Shown piece by piece: positions 52,560 through 62,157 of a stretch of DNA of 64,000 nt (position 1 is the stretch's first letter; every line of letters begins with the position of its first letter). The translations under genes and the position numbers were made by a program. The stretch comes from Kappaphycus alvarezii (lineage: Eukaryota; Rhodophyta; Florideophyceae; Gigartinales; Solieriaceae), in assembly GCA_002205965.3 (NCBI GenBank), contig NADL03000113.1, forward strand, positions 1 to 64,000, given 5' to 3'. The notes below the pieces were generated by a model. It made no database searches, was not told where the DNA came from, and saw only the letters and a program-made list of their open reading frames with translations.

Positions 52560-53580
52560 CCTCAATCGATGGGCGTCCGCTATGGGGTGGGACACAATCC
52601 TGCGTCGGAAGCTGGCGCCGACTGGGGTGTTCGGATTACCTTTGCCGCGTTATCAAGTTCGGTATCTCTGAGCAGCCCGCAACCCCCTTTTGGCAAGCGG
52701 AAGGAGTGGTTATGTCTCCAATCGCGCAGTTGGCGGAGGATTTGGCCTTTGGAAAGGCCTATCTGAAAGCTGGTTGCAAAGAAGGAATTTACGCGAGATG
52801 TCACCCGCGCACTCAAGGCGGGCGAGACAGAAATGGGTCTGTCATTTCTTCTTCGTTCACGACTTGGCAAGGACGGGTCGGAGGGGAAGAAAGGGAGGTA
52901 TATTGTAAATCTCAGCCGCCAGTCCAAGCATTGGCGCAAGGAAAACTTGCGGACGGAACCTCTTTCGGAGCTCGCCGGATGCATTCAACAGGGGTCCATT
53001 TTATTTCCATGGACATCAGCAAAGGCTATCGCCATCTCCGTCTAGCCTCGTTGATGAGAGATCGGTTTATATTCCACTACGCTGGGAATTTTTTATCAAT
53101 GCGTTGCTCTCCCTTTTGGATGGGGACGTTCCTACCTTTGGTTCACTCGGTTAATGGCTTTTTTTTGTCCAGGAGTTGCGACGTTGTGGGTACCGTGTCC
53201 TCGCCTATTTGGACTACTTTCTCACTGCCCCTTCATCGGCGGGCATATTTGCAAGCAAGGGCCACTGAAGAAGGGCGCGTACAGTCATTGAGGGGCTACT
53301 ACGTCGACTGGGTCTGACTAGGAACCTGAAAAAGGCGGAATGGGAAGGATATCATGTTCTGACCCATCTTGGTGTCCAGGTTGACACAAGGACTATGCGT
53401 TTCACGGTCGCCCCTCACAAGGTTTTCAAAGTCAGGAGTTTAGCGACAAAGATTCTGCGCCAGGCTCGTATGAGGTGGCGTTGGGTCTGCGCGCGGGCTG
53501 TCACCCACTTTTGTGGTGTGTTTGTTTCACTATCGTTGGCCTTACCTCGGGCACGCTTTTTCACACGATCTCTTTACTGA
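52560..53580 (+). pseudogene. DIRS-like element reverse transcriptase
   Basis: Frames read QLAEDLAFGKAYLKAG (52730), LGKDGSEGKKGRYIVNLSRQ (52865) and SKHWRKENLRTEPLSELAGC. MDISKGYRHLRLASLMRDRF and IFHYAGNFLSMRCSPF (53010-53110) carry the first Asp motif. A broken stretch, VLAYLDYFLTAPSS (53205), follows, where LDDF would be expected and the second Asp is Tyr. TRNLKKAEWEGYHVLTHLG and VDTRTMRFTVAPHKVFKVRS (53320-53430) close the thumb-like region. At least three frame changes. Confidence 0.7.
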
Positions 53581-53640
53581 GATGTTGGAGCAGCCCGCCA
53601 GCGGGACGAACGCGGCAGATGCAAGCTGAGCCATTAAGGA

Positions 53641-54183
53641 ATGCGGGATCTCGCTTGGTGGAAGCGGATAGCCGGGAGGAACCTCAATGGACGCGCAATG
53701 TATCCGCCACCTGTGCAGGCGGCGATACATTCAGACGCAGCCGATGTGGGATATGGTGGTACCCTCAACCTGGAAGATATGCAGCCAGAACGCGACGGTC
53801 AGTTTCAGGATCAAGGAGTTTGGAGCTGGCGGGACCGCGCTCGGTCGATCACCTTTCGCGAACTGAAAGCAATTCGAGTGCTCTTGATGAGGCAACTCGG
53901 TCGGGAAGTCTGCAAGCTGGACAAGCGGGACCTTTTGCTTCACATAGACAACCAGGTAGTTTTATGTATAACCAACGCCTTTGTTTCGTCCAGCCGCGCC
54001 AAGATGACCGAATTGCGTCGTCTCAAGCGTGTGCTCGATGCTCAAAATATTCATATTCGGTCGGAGTGCCTCCCTTCGGTGGCCAACAAGTTCGCCGATG
54101 CCTTATCGCGACGGTTCCCCCGCGAAGACCTCCAGATCCGGCGGCAGCTGCGGCGTTCCGTCTTTGATGGTATGGAGACTTGA
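53641..54183 (+). CDS. DIRS-like element RNase H domain
   Basis: An uninterrupted 180-codon frame. It contains VQAAIHSDAADVGYGGTLNL, SITFRELKAIRVLLMRQL, KRDLLLHIDNQVVLCITNAF, MTELRRLKRVLDAQNIHIRS and VANKFADALSRRF. These carry the D-E-D-D type RNase H residues (HSDA, FRELKAI, HIDNQ, ADALSR), so the fold looks intact. It belongs in frame with RT as one polyprotein; the ATG at 53641 is internal. Confidence 0.7.
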   Translation: MRDLAWWKRIAGRNLNGRAMYPPPVQAAIHSDAADVGYGGTLNLEDMQPERDGQFQDQGVWSWRDRARSITFRELKAIRVLLMRQLGREVCKLDKRDLLLHIDNQVVLCITNAFVSSSRAKMTELRRLKRVLDAQNIHIRSECLPSVANKFADALSRRFPREDLQIRRQLRRSVFDGMET

Positions 54184-54780
54184 ATGTACTCCTTTCCTTA
54201 CCGTCCACTAGGTGATCATCCGGTATTCCTTCGCCGAAAGACGTGGGCGGAGCTGGACGGGGTGTGGGAAAAGGATCAAGTCCGCTTGCTATGCCCACCA
54301 ATGGACTTGATAAGGCCGACGCTCATCAAGCTCCGCAACTCTGGATGCTTTGCAGTATTGCTCATCCCGAAATAGCCCTGGCAGCCCTGTTACTTGACAG
54401 CAATCGTAATGGCGACCAAGGTATAAAAGCTCCATCATCTAGCCCGGGAAGTCTGGATCGCGCAACGCTCTCTGAATCCCAACTGGCGCCTTCTTTTCGT
54501 CGAGATCAACAAGTGAACCTGGGGGAGCTGGCTAGCGATCGGGTGTCAAGTGGCCAACACAGCTCTGCGATGCGCCGCTCTTTCCGTCTTCTGTCTGATT
54601 AAGGGTGGAGCGCTCGAACTTGTCGCACCAGGGACACACAATGGCGAACACATTTGGCGTTTTGCACGGCGGACAGCAGGAATCCGCTCCCTTTTACGAA
54701 AACACATTTCGTAGTGTTCATCGTCTGGCTCACTGAAGAGCGGGAGACAAATCGCCGGTCTGTTGGTCACTAATCACTCC
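54184..54780 (+). pseudogene. DIRS-like element RNase H-recombinase linker
   Basis: Several short frames (54184-54375 MYSFPYRPLGDHPVFLRRKT; 54243-54602 with PEIALAALLLDSNRNGDQGI) bridge RNase H and the recombinase. The position corresponds to the N-terminal part of the tyrosine recombinase ORF in DIRS elements. Broken by indels; no domain is recognisable by itself. Confidence 0.35.
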
Positions 54781-54937
54781 CGCAATATCTCTCTGCTGTT
54801 CGGCAAAGGTAACTCGCTGTGCTTGGCCGGGAAGTTCCAATTTTCCCATTCATTTCTCATCTTTTGCGCGCTTATCAACGGTGGGAGGAACACATTCATC
54901 CGTAAGCTAACGTTCGATGCGGATTAAGTGCTAAGTA

Positions 54938-55594
54938 ATGCAGATTATTTGGGATTATGAGATGTGGGCTGATGAGTTCTTAGCCGTTCTCGACGCCGCA
55001 ATGTTTCTATTCACTTATTGTGTCAATGGTCTTCGTGAGAGTTCCGTATGTTCCATCCAATCACGGGATTGTGCCCTGGATGAACATCAGTTTAAATGCC
55101 AGCTTCATGCCGTGAAGGGAAGGAGTGACAGCCTTGTGCCATTAGTTAGCTTCTCCTCCACTGCTGAACCGTCTCCTTTGCAGCTCTGGAAGAAACGGGA
55201 GCAAATGCGTCCCAACCATGTGCGCTTTTTCGCGCTTGCTGGAGAACTGGAACGGTGGACTCCGGGTGCACTGACTTTTGCCCTTCGTCTTTGTTTGAGT
55301 GCTCTGTCTATATCGGCTCCGGCCGGCGGGAGATACTCGTCCCATATCCTTCGTATCGGTGCACACACTGCACAAGTCCTCCTTGGGGTCCCTTTGGAGG
55401 CTCGCCTTGCCGGTTTCGGCTGGGGCCCTCGGAGTTCCGATATGTCGCAAGTGTATTTTGAAAGGACTATCGTGCCTACCCCCGCTCGGTCTGGATATTG
55501 GGGTCTGTTTATTTACGTTCTACCCTCCCCGTTTCCACCTCAACTAGTTGAGGCGTCGCTGTGCTACGGGCCTAAGCTTTGGTGTTTCGTCTAG
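54938..55594 (+). pseudogene. DIRS-like tyrosine recombinase
   Basis: A 218-codon frame. It reads FLFTYCVNGLRESSVCSIQS (Arg I in GLRESSV), HQFKCQLHAVKGRSDSLVPL, then RYSSHILRIGAHTAQVLLGV (H-x2-R box), PLEARLAGFGWGPRSSD and MSQVYFERTI with the catalytic Tyr. All four signature residues (R, H, R, Y) are in place and spaced as in DIRS/Ngaro recombinases. It integrates circular cDNA by strand exchange rather than DDE chemistry. The N-terminal part is damaged, and the frame ends at the right direct repeat. Confidence 0.75.
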
Positions 55595-55790
55595 TGTAGA
55601 GTTACCGTTTAAACGGATGAAAGGGTAAGTATAAATGGCGAGCATGGCGGGTTGGGGCCTTATTGTCGACGCGTACGTTTTTCCTCAAATACCGAGGTGC
55701 TGTAAGGATTGTTCTTAGAGTGATCCACGGTATATAGTGATCGGCAGCGGCAGCTGTCTAGCCGATTGCCAACCCATGCTTCTCTCTTTC
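55595..55790 (+). repeat. DIRS-like element right direct repeat
   Basis: Aligned with 51594-51788; starts TGTAGAGTTACCGTTTAAAC just after the recombinase stop and ends CCAACCCATGCTTCTCTCTTT, followed by a C run (55797-55806). Confidence 0.75.
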
Positions 55791-56543
55791 CTGCCCCCCC
55801 CCCCCTTAGGCTTTGCAGTTTTACTCTGATGCCTTTCTCCTTGGAAGTTTGGACTGGATATCTAAATGTGTGGGCATGTGGACACGTGTAAAGCTTCCGG
55901 CGCGCCCCTCTTAGATTTTCTGATTTGGCCTCGTTACCATGGGCACGCGCTAACACGAGGGGTGGACGGCGTTTGGAGTGATCAGTCCCTCTTGCCACTC
56001 TGAGGAAAGCAACGCCGGGGGGCACCACGTACCAGGGGTGAGACTCCCGAATTTATAGACTTCCGTGGCTCGCAGAAACATCCATTTACTTTGGAAAGCA
56101 AAGAATTCGTTGACTACAATAAATGAACATTTCATGAATTATACAGTAAAAGGCAAGAGGTACTCAATGTTGTACATTATCTATTGCCGGACCATAGACC
56201 AGACCGATTGCTCATCACAAATAGTCTAAAATTTGGATCAGGACCGTTAAATTTATGTTTCAGGTAACAGACCGATAAACTGCTTTTCAAATTTGGAAGC
56301 AGACTGTTTAGGTAAAGAAATTCCAGAGTTTGTACCGTGTGTTCTTTCACCGAGCTGGGAACGGACCACTAGCAGCGCATCGTTTCGGACCGCGGTTCGA
56401 GTCGGACCATGCTGACCTCTAGCTGGGCTCCGCCATCTTGGGCCTCCCATCGGGACACCTGTCACGATAACGGTATTGAACAAAGCCTCAACTGCTTCGC
56501 CACTCCAACCAACGTCCCCAGTAGACCGACAGTGACCCCCCTA
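55791..56543. other. no recognised gene
   Basis: Minus ORFs of 60-120 codons (55660-56028, 55950-56135, 56253-56483) show no domain. The part 56390-56405 contains GGTTCGAGTC, a B-box-like word, but no convincing tRNA fold. Confidence 0.3.
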
Positions 56544-56995
56544 GTGTCTATTGGACCGTTGTCCTCATAAAGGACATTTGTTCTCATATGAGGACTACTT
56601 TGAGCACTTCTTTTTCAGTACAAAATATTTTACCTCATCGCATTTCTTGTCCCTCCGCATTAGTTCATGAGTGTAGATGGCCGATCAAAACAAACTTTTC
56701 AAGATTGTTGACCTCGGTGAAGGCTAGAGCAGTTTTCCCTCACCAGCTTCCGCTCTTCGCAAGAAGTTGTTAAAACGACTTCATTTTGGAAGGTAAAACA
56801 GTTCGTATTATCGTGGGGGGTTTCAAACGACGGGCGCATGTACAGTTACTGTACTGTAACTAAACATAAAAAACCTTTTTTCCAGTAAAAATTTCGGGCT
56901 TCCAAACCATTTTCCTTTCCAAAATGTAACGAAATTGTCCTCATATGAGGACAAAGTGTGCCTCATATGAGGACAGTGCGTGGTCGGATAGACAC
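56544..56995. mobile_element. TA-flanked MITE with CATATG palindromes in its TIRs
   Basis: The left end GTGTCTATTGGACC and the reverse complement of the right end, GTGTCTATCCGACC, are terminal inverted repeats. Similarity extends about 55 bases inward through TGTCCTCATA and CTCATATGAGGAC. TA flanks both sides (56542-56543 and 56996-56997), as for Tc1/mariner-superfamily insertion. The 452-bp interior has no transposase. The 12-base palindrome CCTCATATGAGG occurs twice in the right TIR, and a close variant occurs in the left. Confidence 0.75.
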
Positions 56996-57016
56996 TAGTT
57001 CAGTACAGTACAAAAC

Positions 57017-57239
57017 TGAACAGTACTACTTCACTCCGAAGTTGCAAAGCACGGACAAGAATCAGTGATGCCTTTATGGTCCTGGAGACCAGCTCAGGGG
57101 CACTTTATATAGACCCCAGAGGAGCACTAAATGTAAACTAAATGCAAACTAGGTACGTTGCTGACAGAATACTACTGTTCATTACTGCACTTCGCTGACA
57201 ATACACGTGTACATGCCACGTACTAATTAAACCCTAACA
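57017..57239 (-). repeat. left (3') LTR of the 57-62 kb unit
   Basis: The minus strand starts TGTTAGGGTTTAATTAGTAC, has GGTCTATATAAAGTGCC as TATA region (about 57107) and ends AGTACTGTTCA. It matches 61833-62079 except for a 14-base gap and one fewer copy of an 11-base AAATGCAAACT unit. Confidence 0.75.
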
Positions 57240-57360
57240 CTCGTACCTTGTGCACTCCTCGCGCACATAAAAAATCACCAAAAAAATCAACATGCTGTAA
57301 AAAACACGCAAATTCGATCACACGAGGAATCAAGTAGCTCCTTTTGCCTCTGACTCTATC

Positions 57361-58800
57361 TTGTTGGCTGCCCAATTCGAAAAAATCCCTTCCACCAAAT
57401 TACTTCCAAGGTCTCATCAACCGTGGATCCCAATCAGTTCTGTCGTTCTTCGCGCTCAATTGCGGTCCCTAACCCGGCATCGTCAAATTGCGGTCCCTTA
57501 CCCGGCATCGTCTCTCTTTTTCACCATACCACCAATATCTCTTCTGCACCTGCGCACTTTTCTGTGTACCACCCGTCTGCGGCCTAACAAAATTCTACTC
57601 ACCCCCCCATCCGTCGGCATCGACCGTCTTGCCTCATTACCAACAGCAACCTCTCTCCCCATCGTCTCCGCGCACCAAGTTCAGCAGCAACACCACAACC
57701 AAGCCCAACCGCGTCAGCGCCCTTATTTACCGCTTCCGCTCCTGCTCCCACAGTATATTGACCGACACAGTTCGCTCCCGTCTCAAACTGCCCAGCTTCT
57801 ACAGCGGACCTATTGCTCTGAACTTCCAGGTAACCAATCCACTCAAAACGCTCAGTCCCCCTCGGTGTCCCAATCCGCTGCCAAGGTGAACTCCCACACG
57901 TCACGGGGCAGCCCGTGCAGACCTTATCACTGCCCCAACTTTACCTTCCACATTTCCATCTTTTCATCAACCTTCGCGTTCTATCCTGTACCCGCAACAG
58001 CAGAGCCATGCCTCGTTCCCGCATCAATCACTGCAGCCTCTTTCGTTAAATTCAAGTCACTCGGGGCTATTGCCTGGGCTATCATAAACTAATTTCACGC
58101 ATGCAGATGATATCGATGTTGCGGATGGCCTTATGAATGTGGCCGTGGTGTCGAGCCAACCTTAGCATATGCAAGCCGCACTCGCTTCGTCGACATTCCC
58201 CCATCACCAAGTCCGAGTGTCCAGGTCCCTTCAGTCCTTGATTCAATTTTGCCGGATGCAGAGCAGGATGCGTTGAATAAGGGTGCCAATATTGCCATGC
58301 CCATCTCACTCAATCGCAGCAAGCAATTGAGAGACAAGTTATGGTTCCATCACATCCGGAATCCTCGAGCCGTTTCCGATCGCTCCGCACCCCTTGCTGA
58401 ATCAGCACACATCGTCAAAGCGCAGCGCAAGACGAGACTACGGTGCAGGGCTGTCCCACTGCTTCCACTGCAGTATATTCTCTGAAGCGACACATTGTCA
58501 CTACGCATCGTGGCGAGAAGAAATGGACGTGCACATATTGCAGTCGAAATTTCGGGCAACCGCCGCACCTGAAGATGCATGTTGACCCGGTGCACTTGAA
58601 AAAGCGCGGTCACCAGTGCCACTGTGGAAAAGTATTGGAACAAGATACAGCCTCACTGGGCACCAGAGAACGCATGAGCAAACCCCAACGAAGCATGTTA
58701 ACATCGTATGCAAGGGGTCTTTCGCGTTAATGTCGAGTCTAGCCCGGCATCAGCGAACTCCTCACAGTCCTGGAGATGTTGCCTCTGTCGTTGTACCTGC
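57361..58800 (+). pseudogene. C2H2 zinc-finger protein pseudogene
   Basis: A 243-codon Ser/Pro/Gln-rich frame (57361-58092) precedes finger sequences in three frames. These are AVYSLKRHIVTTHRGEKKW (58470), CTYCSRNFGQPPHLKMHVDP with VH (58525-58590, a complete C2H2 finger), CHCGK (58620), YSLTGHQRTHEQTPTKH (58645) and SSLARHQRTPH (58735). About four fingers can be traced, linked by the HxGEKKW-type linker of classical fingers. The layout, low-complexity N-terminus then fingers, is typical of a host transcription factor. It runs against the gag strand and lies between the LTRs. Frameshifts, or unrecognised introns, interrupt it. Confidence 0.55.
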
Positions 58801-59127
58801 GATGCCGAGCGATCTTTCCCCTTCCGCAGTGTCCTCGAGAGGCGGGCTTTGGCGGGATGCTCGCGACGGGTTTGCGTTTCACCCGTTTTAAACGCTGCCC
58901 GGTCAGCATTCTTCGCAGCGGAAATTCCGGGCTTCCGCTCTCACCTGAGTCGCACCAACCACACGATGCGCTCGCTTCGTTGACCACTTCTTTGACTCGC
59001 AACTTTCCTGTCAACCCCCTCGACCCTCATCATCGTCACTCGAATGTGGGCCAAAATTCGTGCATCGAGATAAATATCTTACGGTGGCCACACCTGACAG
59101 TGGCCCACCGTACAGCACCCATGGACG

Positions 59128-59274
59128 CCCGGTTACAGTGTCCATTGAGGCCCGGTTACAGTGTCCATTGAGGCCCGGTTACAGTGTCCATTGAGGCCCG
59201 GTTACAGTGTCCATTGAGGCCCGGTTACAGTGTCCATTGAGGCCCGGTTACAGTGTCCATTGAGGCCCGGTTAC
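59128..59274. repeat. perfect 23-bp minisatellite, 6.4 copies
   Basis: Six exact copies of a 23-base unit (starting CCCGGTTACAG and ending CATTGAGG) begin at 59128, 59151, 59174, 59197, 59220 and 59243. A partial seventh runs to 59274. No base differs between units, in contrast to the decayed surroundings. Confidence 0.95.
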
Positions 59275-60169
59275 CGCGGCTACTGTAAGCTTACCTTTGG
59301 CGTCCTCCATTAGCACCCTCTCGACCTGCCTCGGCGCCTGCATACCATCGGCTTCGGCAAGGCTTAGACAACGAACGGTTGATGCGATTTATCGCGGAGG
59401 CAAGCTCGGCGACTTGAACTAATGCGGGATGTACTGCCATGCTGCCTCGACCGGTCCCTAGGGGCGGATAACGGTGAGTACAAGCGAGTATTTCCGGCAG
59501 ACAGAGTGTCGTAGCGTACAGTCTCTGTGTTACTGAAACTGGCCGCGCAATTTCCTGCAAGAGACTGGCTTGGCTTAAAGGGTGAAAACGGTTTCCGTTA
59601 GAAGCTTCCTTGGGACCTCTCGTAAGGATCATTTGCACCCATCCCGTACGTGCAGGGATGAGGCAGGCAGCTGAAACCACGTCCTACCCAGCGGGTCGCT
59701 GGGGGCCGGGTGTCCGACACCTAGGGGTCCTCGCAATACTGAAGGGATACCTGGCCCATCTTGGCTCGCGCAGGATGTGGTTAGCGATGAAATTGCGTCC
59801 CACCTACAGGTTCTGTAGGTGCCTAGAGTCCGACCCCTGCCAAGTTTCTCAATTTCTCAAACGACAAGTTCATCATTCGTTTCAACCTGAGCATACAACA
59901 TTCAATTGCTGTGCACCTTCCTGAGCTGGCTACCAGTCCTTGTTTGTGTCAGTCAAACAAAACACGGCCTCTAGTGATTCACTCTCCGGGGTCACCTCGG
60001 AGATGTACGGCCTGAAAGCTGCTCCTTGAAATGGTGCTCAAATGACCCAGTCTTCCCGGTACCTCTCGGGACCACCTAAGATCTTCTTGAACTAAGATCT
60101 TCTTGAACATTCGCAATGATGAATCCGTAATAACCCATCGAGGAATCTCCCGTTTCGTTTAGGCCTTCT

Positions 60170-60245
60170 CCCAATCCACTACCTTCTGAAACAACTTCAA
60201 AGTAATACATGTGGAAGAAGCCAGAGTATCTACGGGTGGTGGCAC
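60170..60245 (-). pseudogene. retropepsin fragment of the 57-62 kb unit
   Basis: The minus strand reads EEVPPPVDTLASSTCITLKL and FQKVVDWEKA. The DTGAS motif of retroviral-type aspartic proteases appears as DTLAS. It follows the gag zinc-knuckle region, as expected for gag-protease order. Sequence further down (60160-59290) is open in pieces but unassignable. Confidence 0.45.
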
Positions 60246-60249
60246 CTCT

Positions 60250-61480
60250 TCACCGTATATCGTGATTACTACTGCCACTTCTATATCTTTCTCCATCACC
60301 TGCCTCCAAATTGGCTCCCTTTAAGTGCCAACATCCATCCGCTTGTTTTCTCCCTCCGATGTGAAATTTTACTTCTCGGTTGGGTGTTCCGGGCCCCCAT
60401 AGCCTTCTCCCGCGGGAACCATATCCCTGCGACGTCGCTTCATATCTTGTTTCCTTCTGATGCAGTCTCGAACCATATGACCCTTGTGGTTGCAGTAAAA
60501 TCAAGTTATATGAGAATAGTTGCATCCAATGGCGTCACGAGAAGCTCCAAAATTCACAAGATCTCCCTCGCTAACCTGTCTGACCCTCTCGCTATCCATG
60601 TGTTGTCGCGCCGAAGAAGGCCTCGAAATTGTGCTGACCTTGGTGTTGTTATCCCCCGATACTAGAATTGCTTGGTCTTGAAGACGTCCTGGAAGGCCAG
60701 CCTTGAAGCAATTAACCTTTGTTTCGTCGGAGATTGGAAATTGCAAGGTCATGGACGCAGATCGAAGGCGTTCACCGAAAGAAAATTCAGACTCATATCT
60801 CTCGTTCCACTTCATGTCGAAGAATTTATCCTGCAACGCACTGAGTTCTGCCTTGTTGCACAATCGGGCCTCCAAATGGTCCATAGCTCATCTGCTGTAG
60901 CATCCCAGTGGACGCTGGCCACATTATTGAAAACCCTCGCTGCAACTTTCTCTAATGCACAAGTTAGAAGGCGCCTTTCTTCCTTCTCCTGAATTGGAAA
61001 GTCCTGAAAAGGAGATACCATGTGCGTTTTGCATCAAAGAATGATCCGTCCCCTGCCCTATTACAACGAGAGTTCTCCAAAGAACTCTTGTATATTTTAT
61101 GTGCAACGTACACTCGATATGGGCTGTCAATCTTTTCCTTATCCCTCACTTTATGAGCTTCGTCTCCGTAGAACCCGGTCAGATGAGGTCTTTCCGTGTT
61201 TCCGCAGCCGATCGACCTGTTGGAAGCCCATTAGCTCTACTCACCTTCTCAGTAAGTTCAAACCACTTCCTTCAGCGCGGTCGAGATACCATTCATTGCC
61301 CCCCGGATGTCTTCTACTACTTCGAAAGAATAATTACCGTCCTTTGATATGTCTGCTGGCTTGGGTTTTTGAGCAACATCCTCCAAGATATCCGTCCTAG
61401 CCATATGGCACATATCGCTTTCTTGGGCATCTTCAGGTACTTCATTACTTTGGTTCGCTCTTGTTCCTGGGCGAACCACA
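60250..61480 (-). pseudogene. gag of the 57-62 kb unit
   Basis: Frames read EDIRGAMNGISTALKEVV (61290, coiled-coil-like), KIDSPYRVYVAHKIYKSS (61120), then a clear gag body: AELSALQDKFFDMKWNERYE, SEFSFGERLRSASMTLQFPI and VNCFKAGLPGRLQDQAILVS (60850-60660). A half zinc knuckle, FYCNHKGHMVRDC, follows near 60490, then a Lys/Arg-rich stretch. The body pattern (F..W, F..RLR, F..GLP..L) is of a Ty3-like gag but differs from Ty3-A to E. Broken by stops. Confidence 0.55.
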
Positions 61481-61832
61481 TTATTATTGACAGGATAAAC
61501 TTAGCCTCTCACTGGCAATTGTATGCCCGTGCAATAACGTTTTTTGAGGGAGTCTCCTCTTTTCCGGCGAAATCGCCCCTGAGCTCAACTTCTTGAGGGA
61601 ATCCCTCCCAATATGCTGTGATGAATCACTCTTGTTTAACGTTCCCAATAGAATCCGGAATCCCGGGAGCCTGCGAAGTGCCCGACAGACTCACCGAACA
61701 AAAATATCTTCTGAAACGGCGCTAACATTGCCTTAACGACGGAGCCCCGTCCATAGATTCCAAGACACTCGTACCTTGATTGCACCCTCGCCTTGACTAG
61801 CTTGGGTATTCGTGCTTTTAAAATCGATTTTA

Positions 61833-62079
61833 TGTTACAACTTCACTCCAAAGTTGCAAAGCACGGACCAGGACTGGTGTACTTCCAATCACTGATGCCT
61901 CCCTGGTCCTGGAGACCAGGTCAGGGGAACTTTACATGGACCGCAGAGGAGCACTAAATGCAAACTAAATGCAAACTAAATGCAAACTAGGTACGTCGCT
62001 GACAGAATACTACTGTACGTGCTATTGCACTTCGCTGAAGATACACGTGTACATGCCACGTACTAATTGAACCCTAACA
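61833..62079 (-). repeat. right (5') LTR of the 57-62 kb unit
   Basis: The minus strand starts TGTTAGGGTTCAATTAGTAC and ends TTGTAACA. It contains three copies of an AAATGCAAACT unit (two in the left LTR). Sequence diversity between the two LTRs is clear by eye, so the insertion is old. Confidence 0.75.
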
Positions 62080-62157
62080 GTACAGTACTTGCCCTGTGCG
62101 CTGCGTCCACTCATCCAATTACACGATATTTACGGGAAGAAGACCTACAGCACGGTA

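Larger units (their letters stand above)
51594..55790 (+). mobile_element. DIRS/Ngaro-like tyrosine-recombinase retrotransposon
   Basis: Direct repeats of about 195 bp (51594-51788 and 55595-55790) both start TGTAGAGTTACCGTTTA and share GTCGACGCGTACGTTTTTCC, AGTGATCCA and GCCGATTTGCAACCCATG-like blocks. Between them lie, in order, a gag-like ORF, RT, RNase H and a tyrosine recombinase, the layout of DIRS-order elements. The direct (split) repeat arrangement fits Ngaro/PAT rather than DIRS1 with inverted ends. The coding region has several frameshifts and a changed RT catalytic motif. Confidence 0.8.
57017..62079 (-). mobile_element. LTR-bounded unit with gag-protease and a foreign zinc-finger gene
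   Basis: Direct repeats 57017-57239 and 61833-62079 match over their length. Minus-strand gag and protease lie next to the right repeat, so the right copy is the 5' LTR. No RT, RNase H or integrase is found. In their place lie a minisatellite and a plus-strand C2H2 gene remnant. No target duplication and no TGG-type primer site was seen, so it could be a non-autonomous or rearranged element. Confidence 0.6.

Noticed and set aside
56360-56410. Possible tRNA gene or tRNA-derived SINE (GGTTCGAGTC)
   Set aside because: Only a B-box-like word is present; no T-stem, anticodon arm or acceptor pairing could be formed.
59128-59274. CRISPR-like array
   Set aside because: The 23-bp units abut with no spacers and the genome is eukaryotic; it is a minisatellite.
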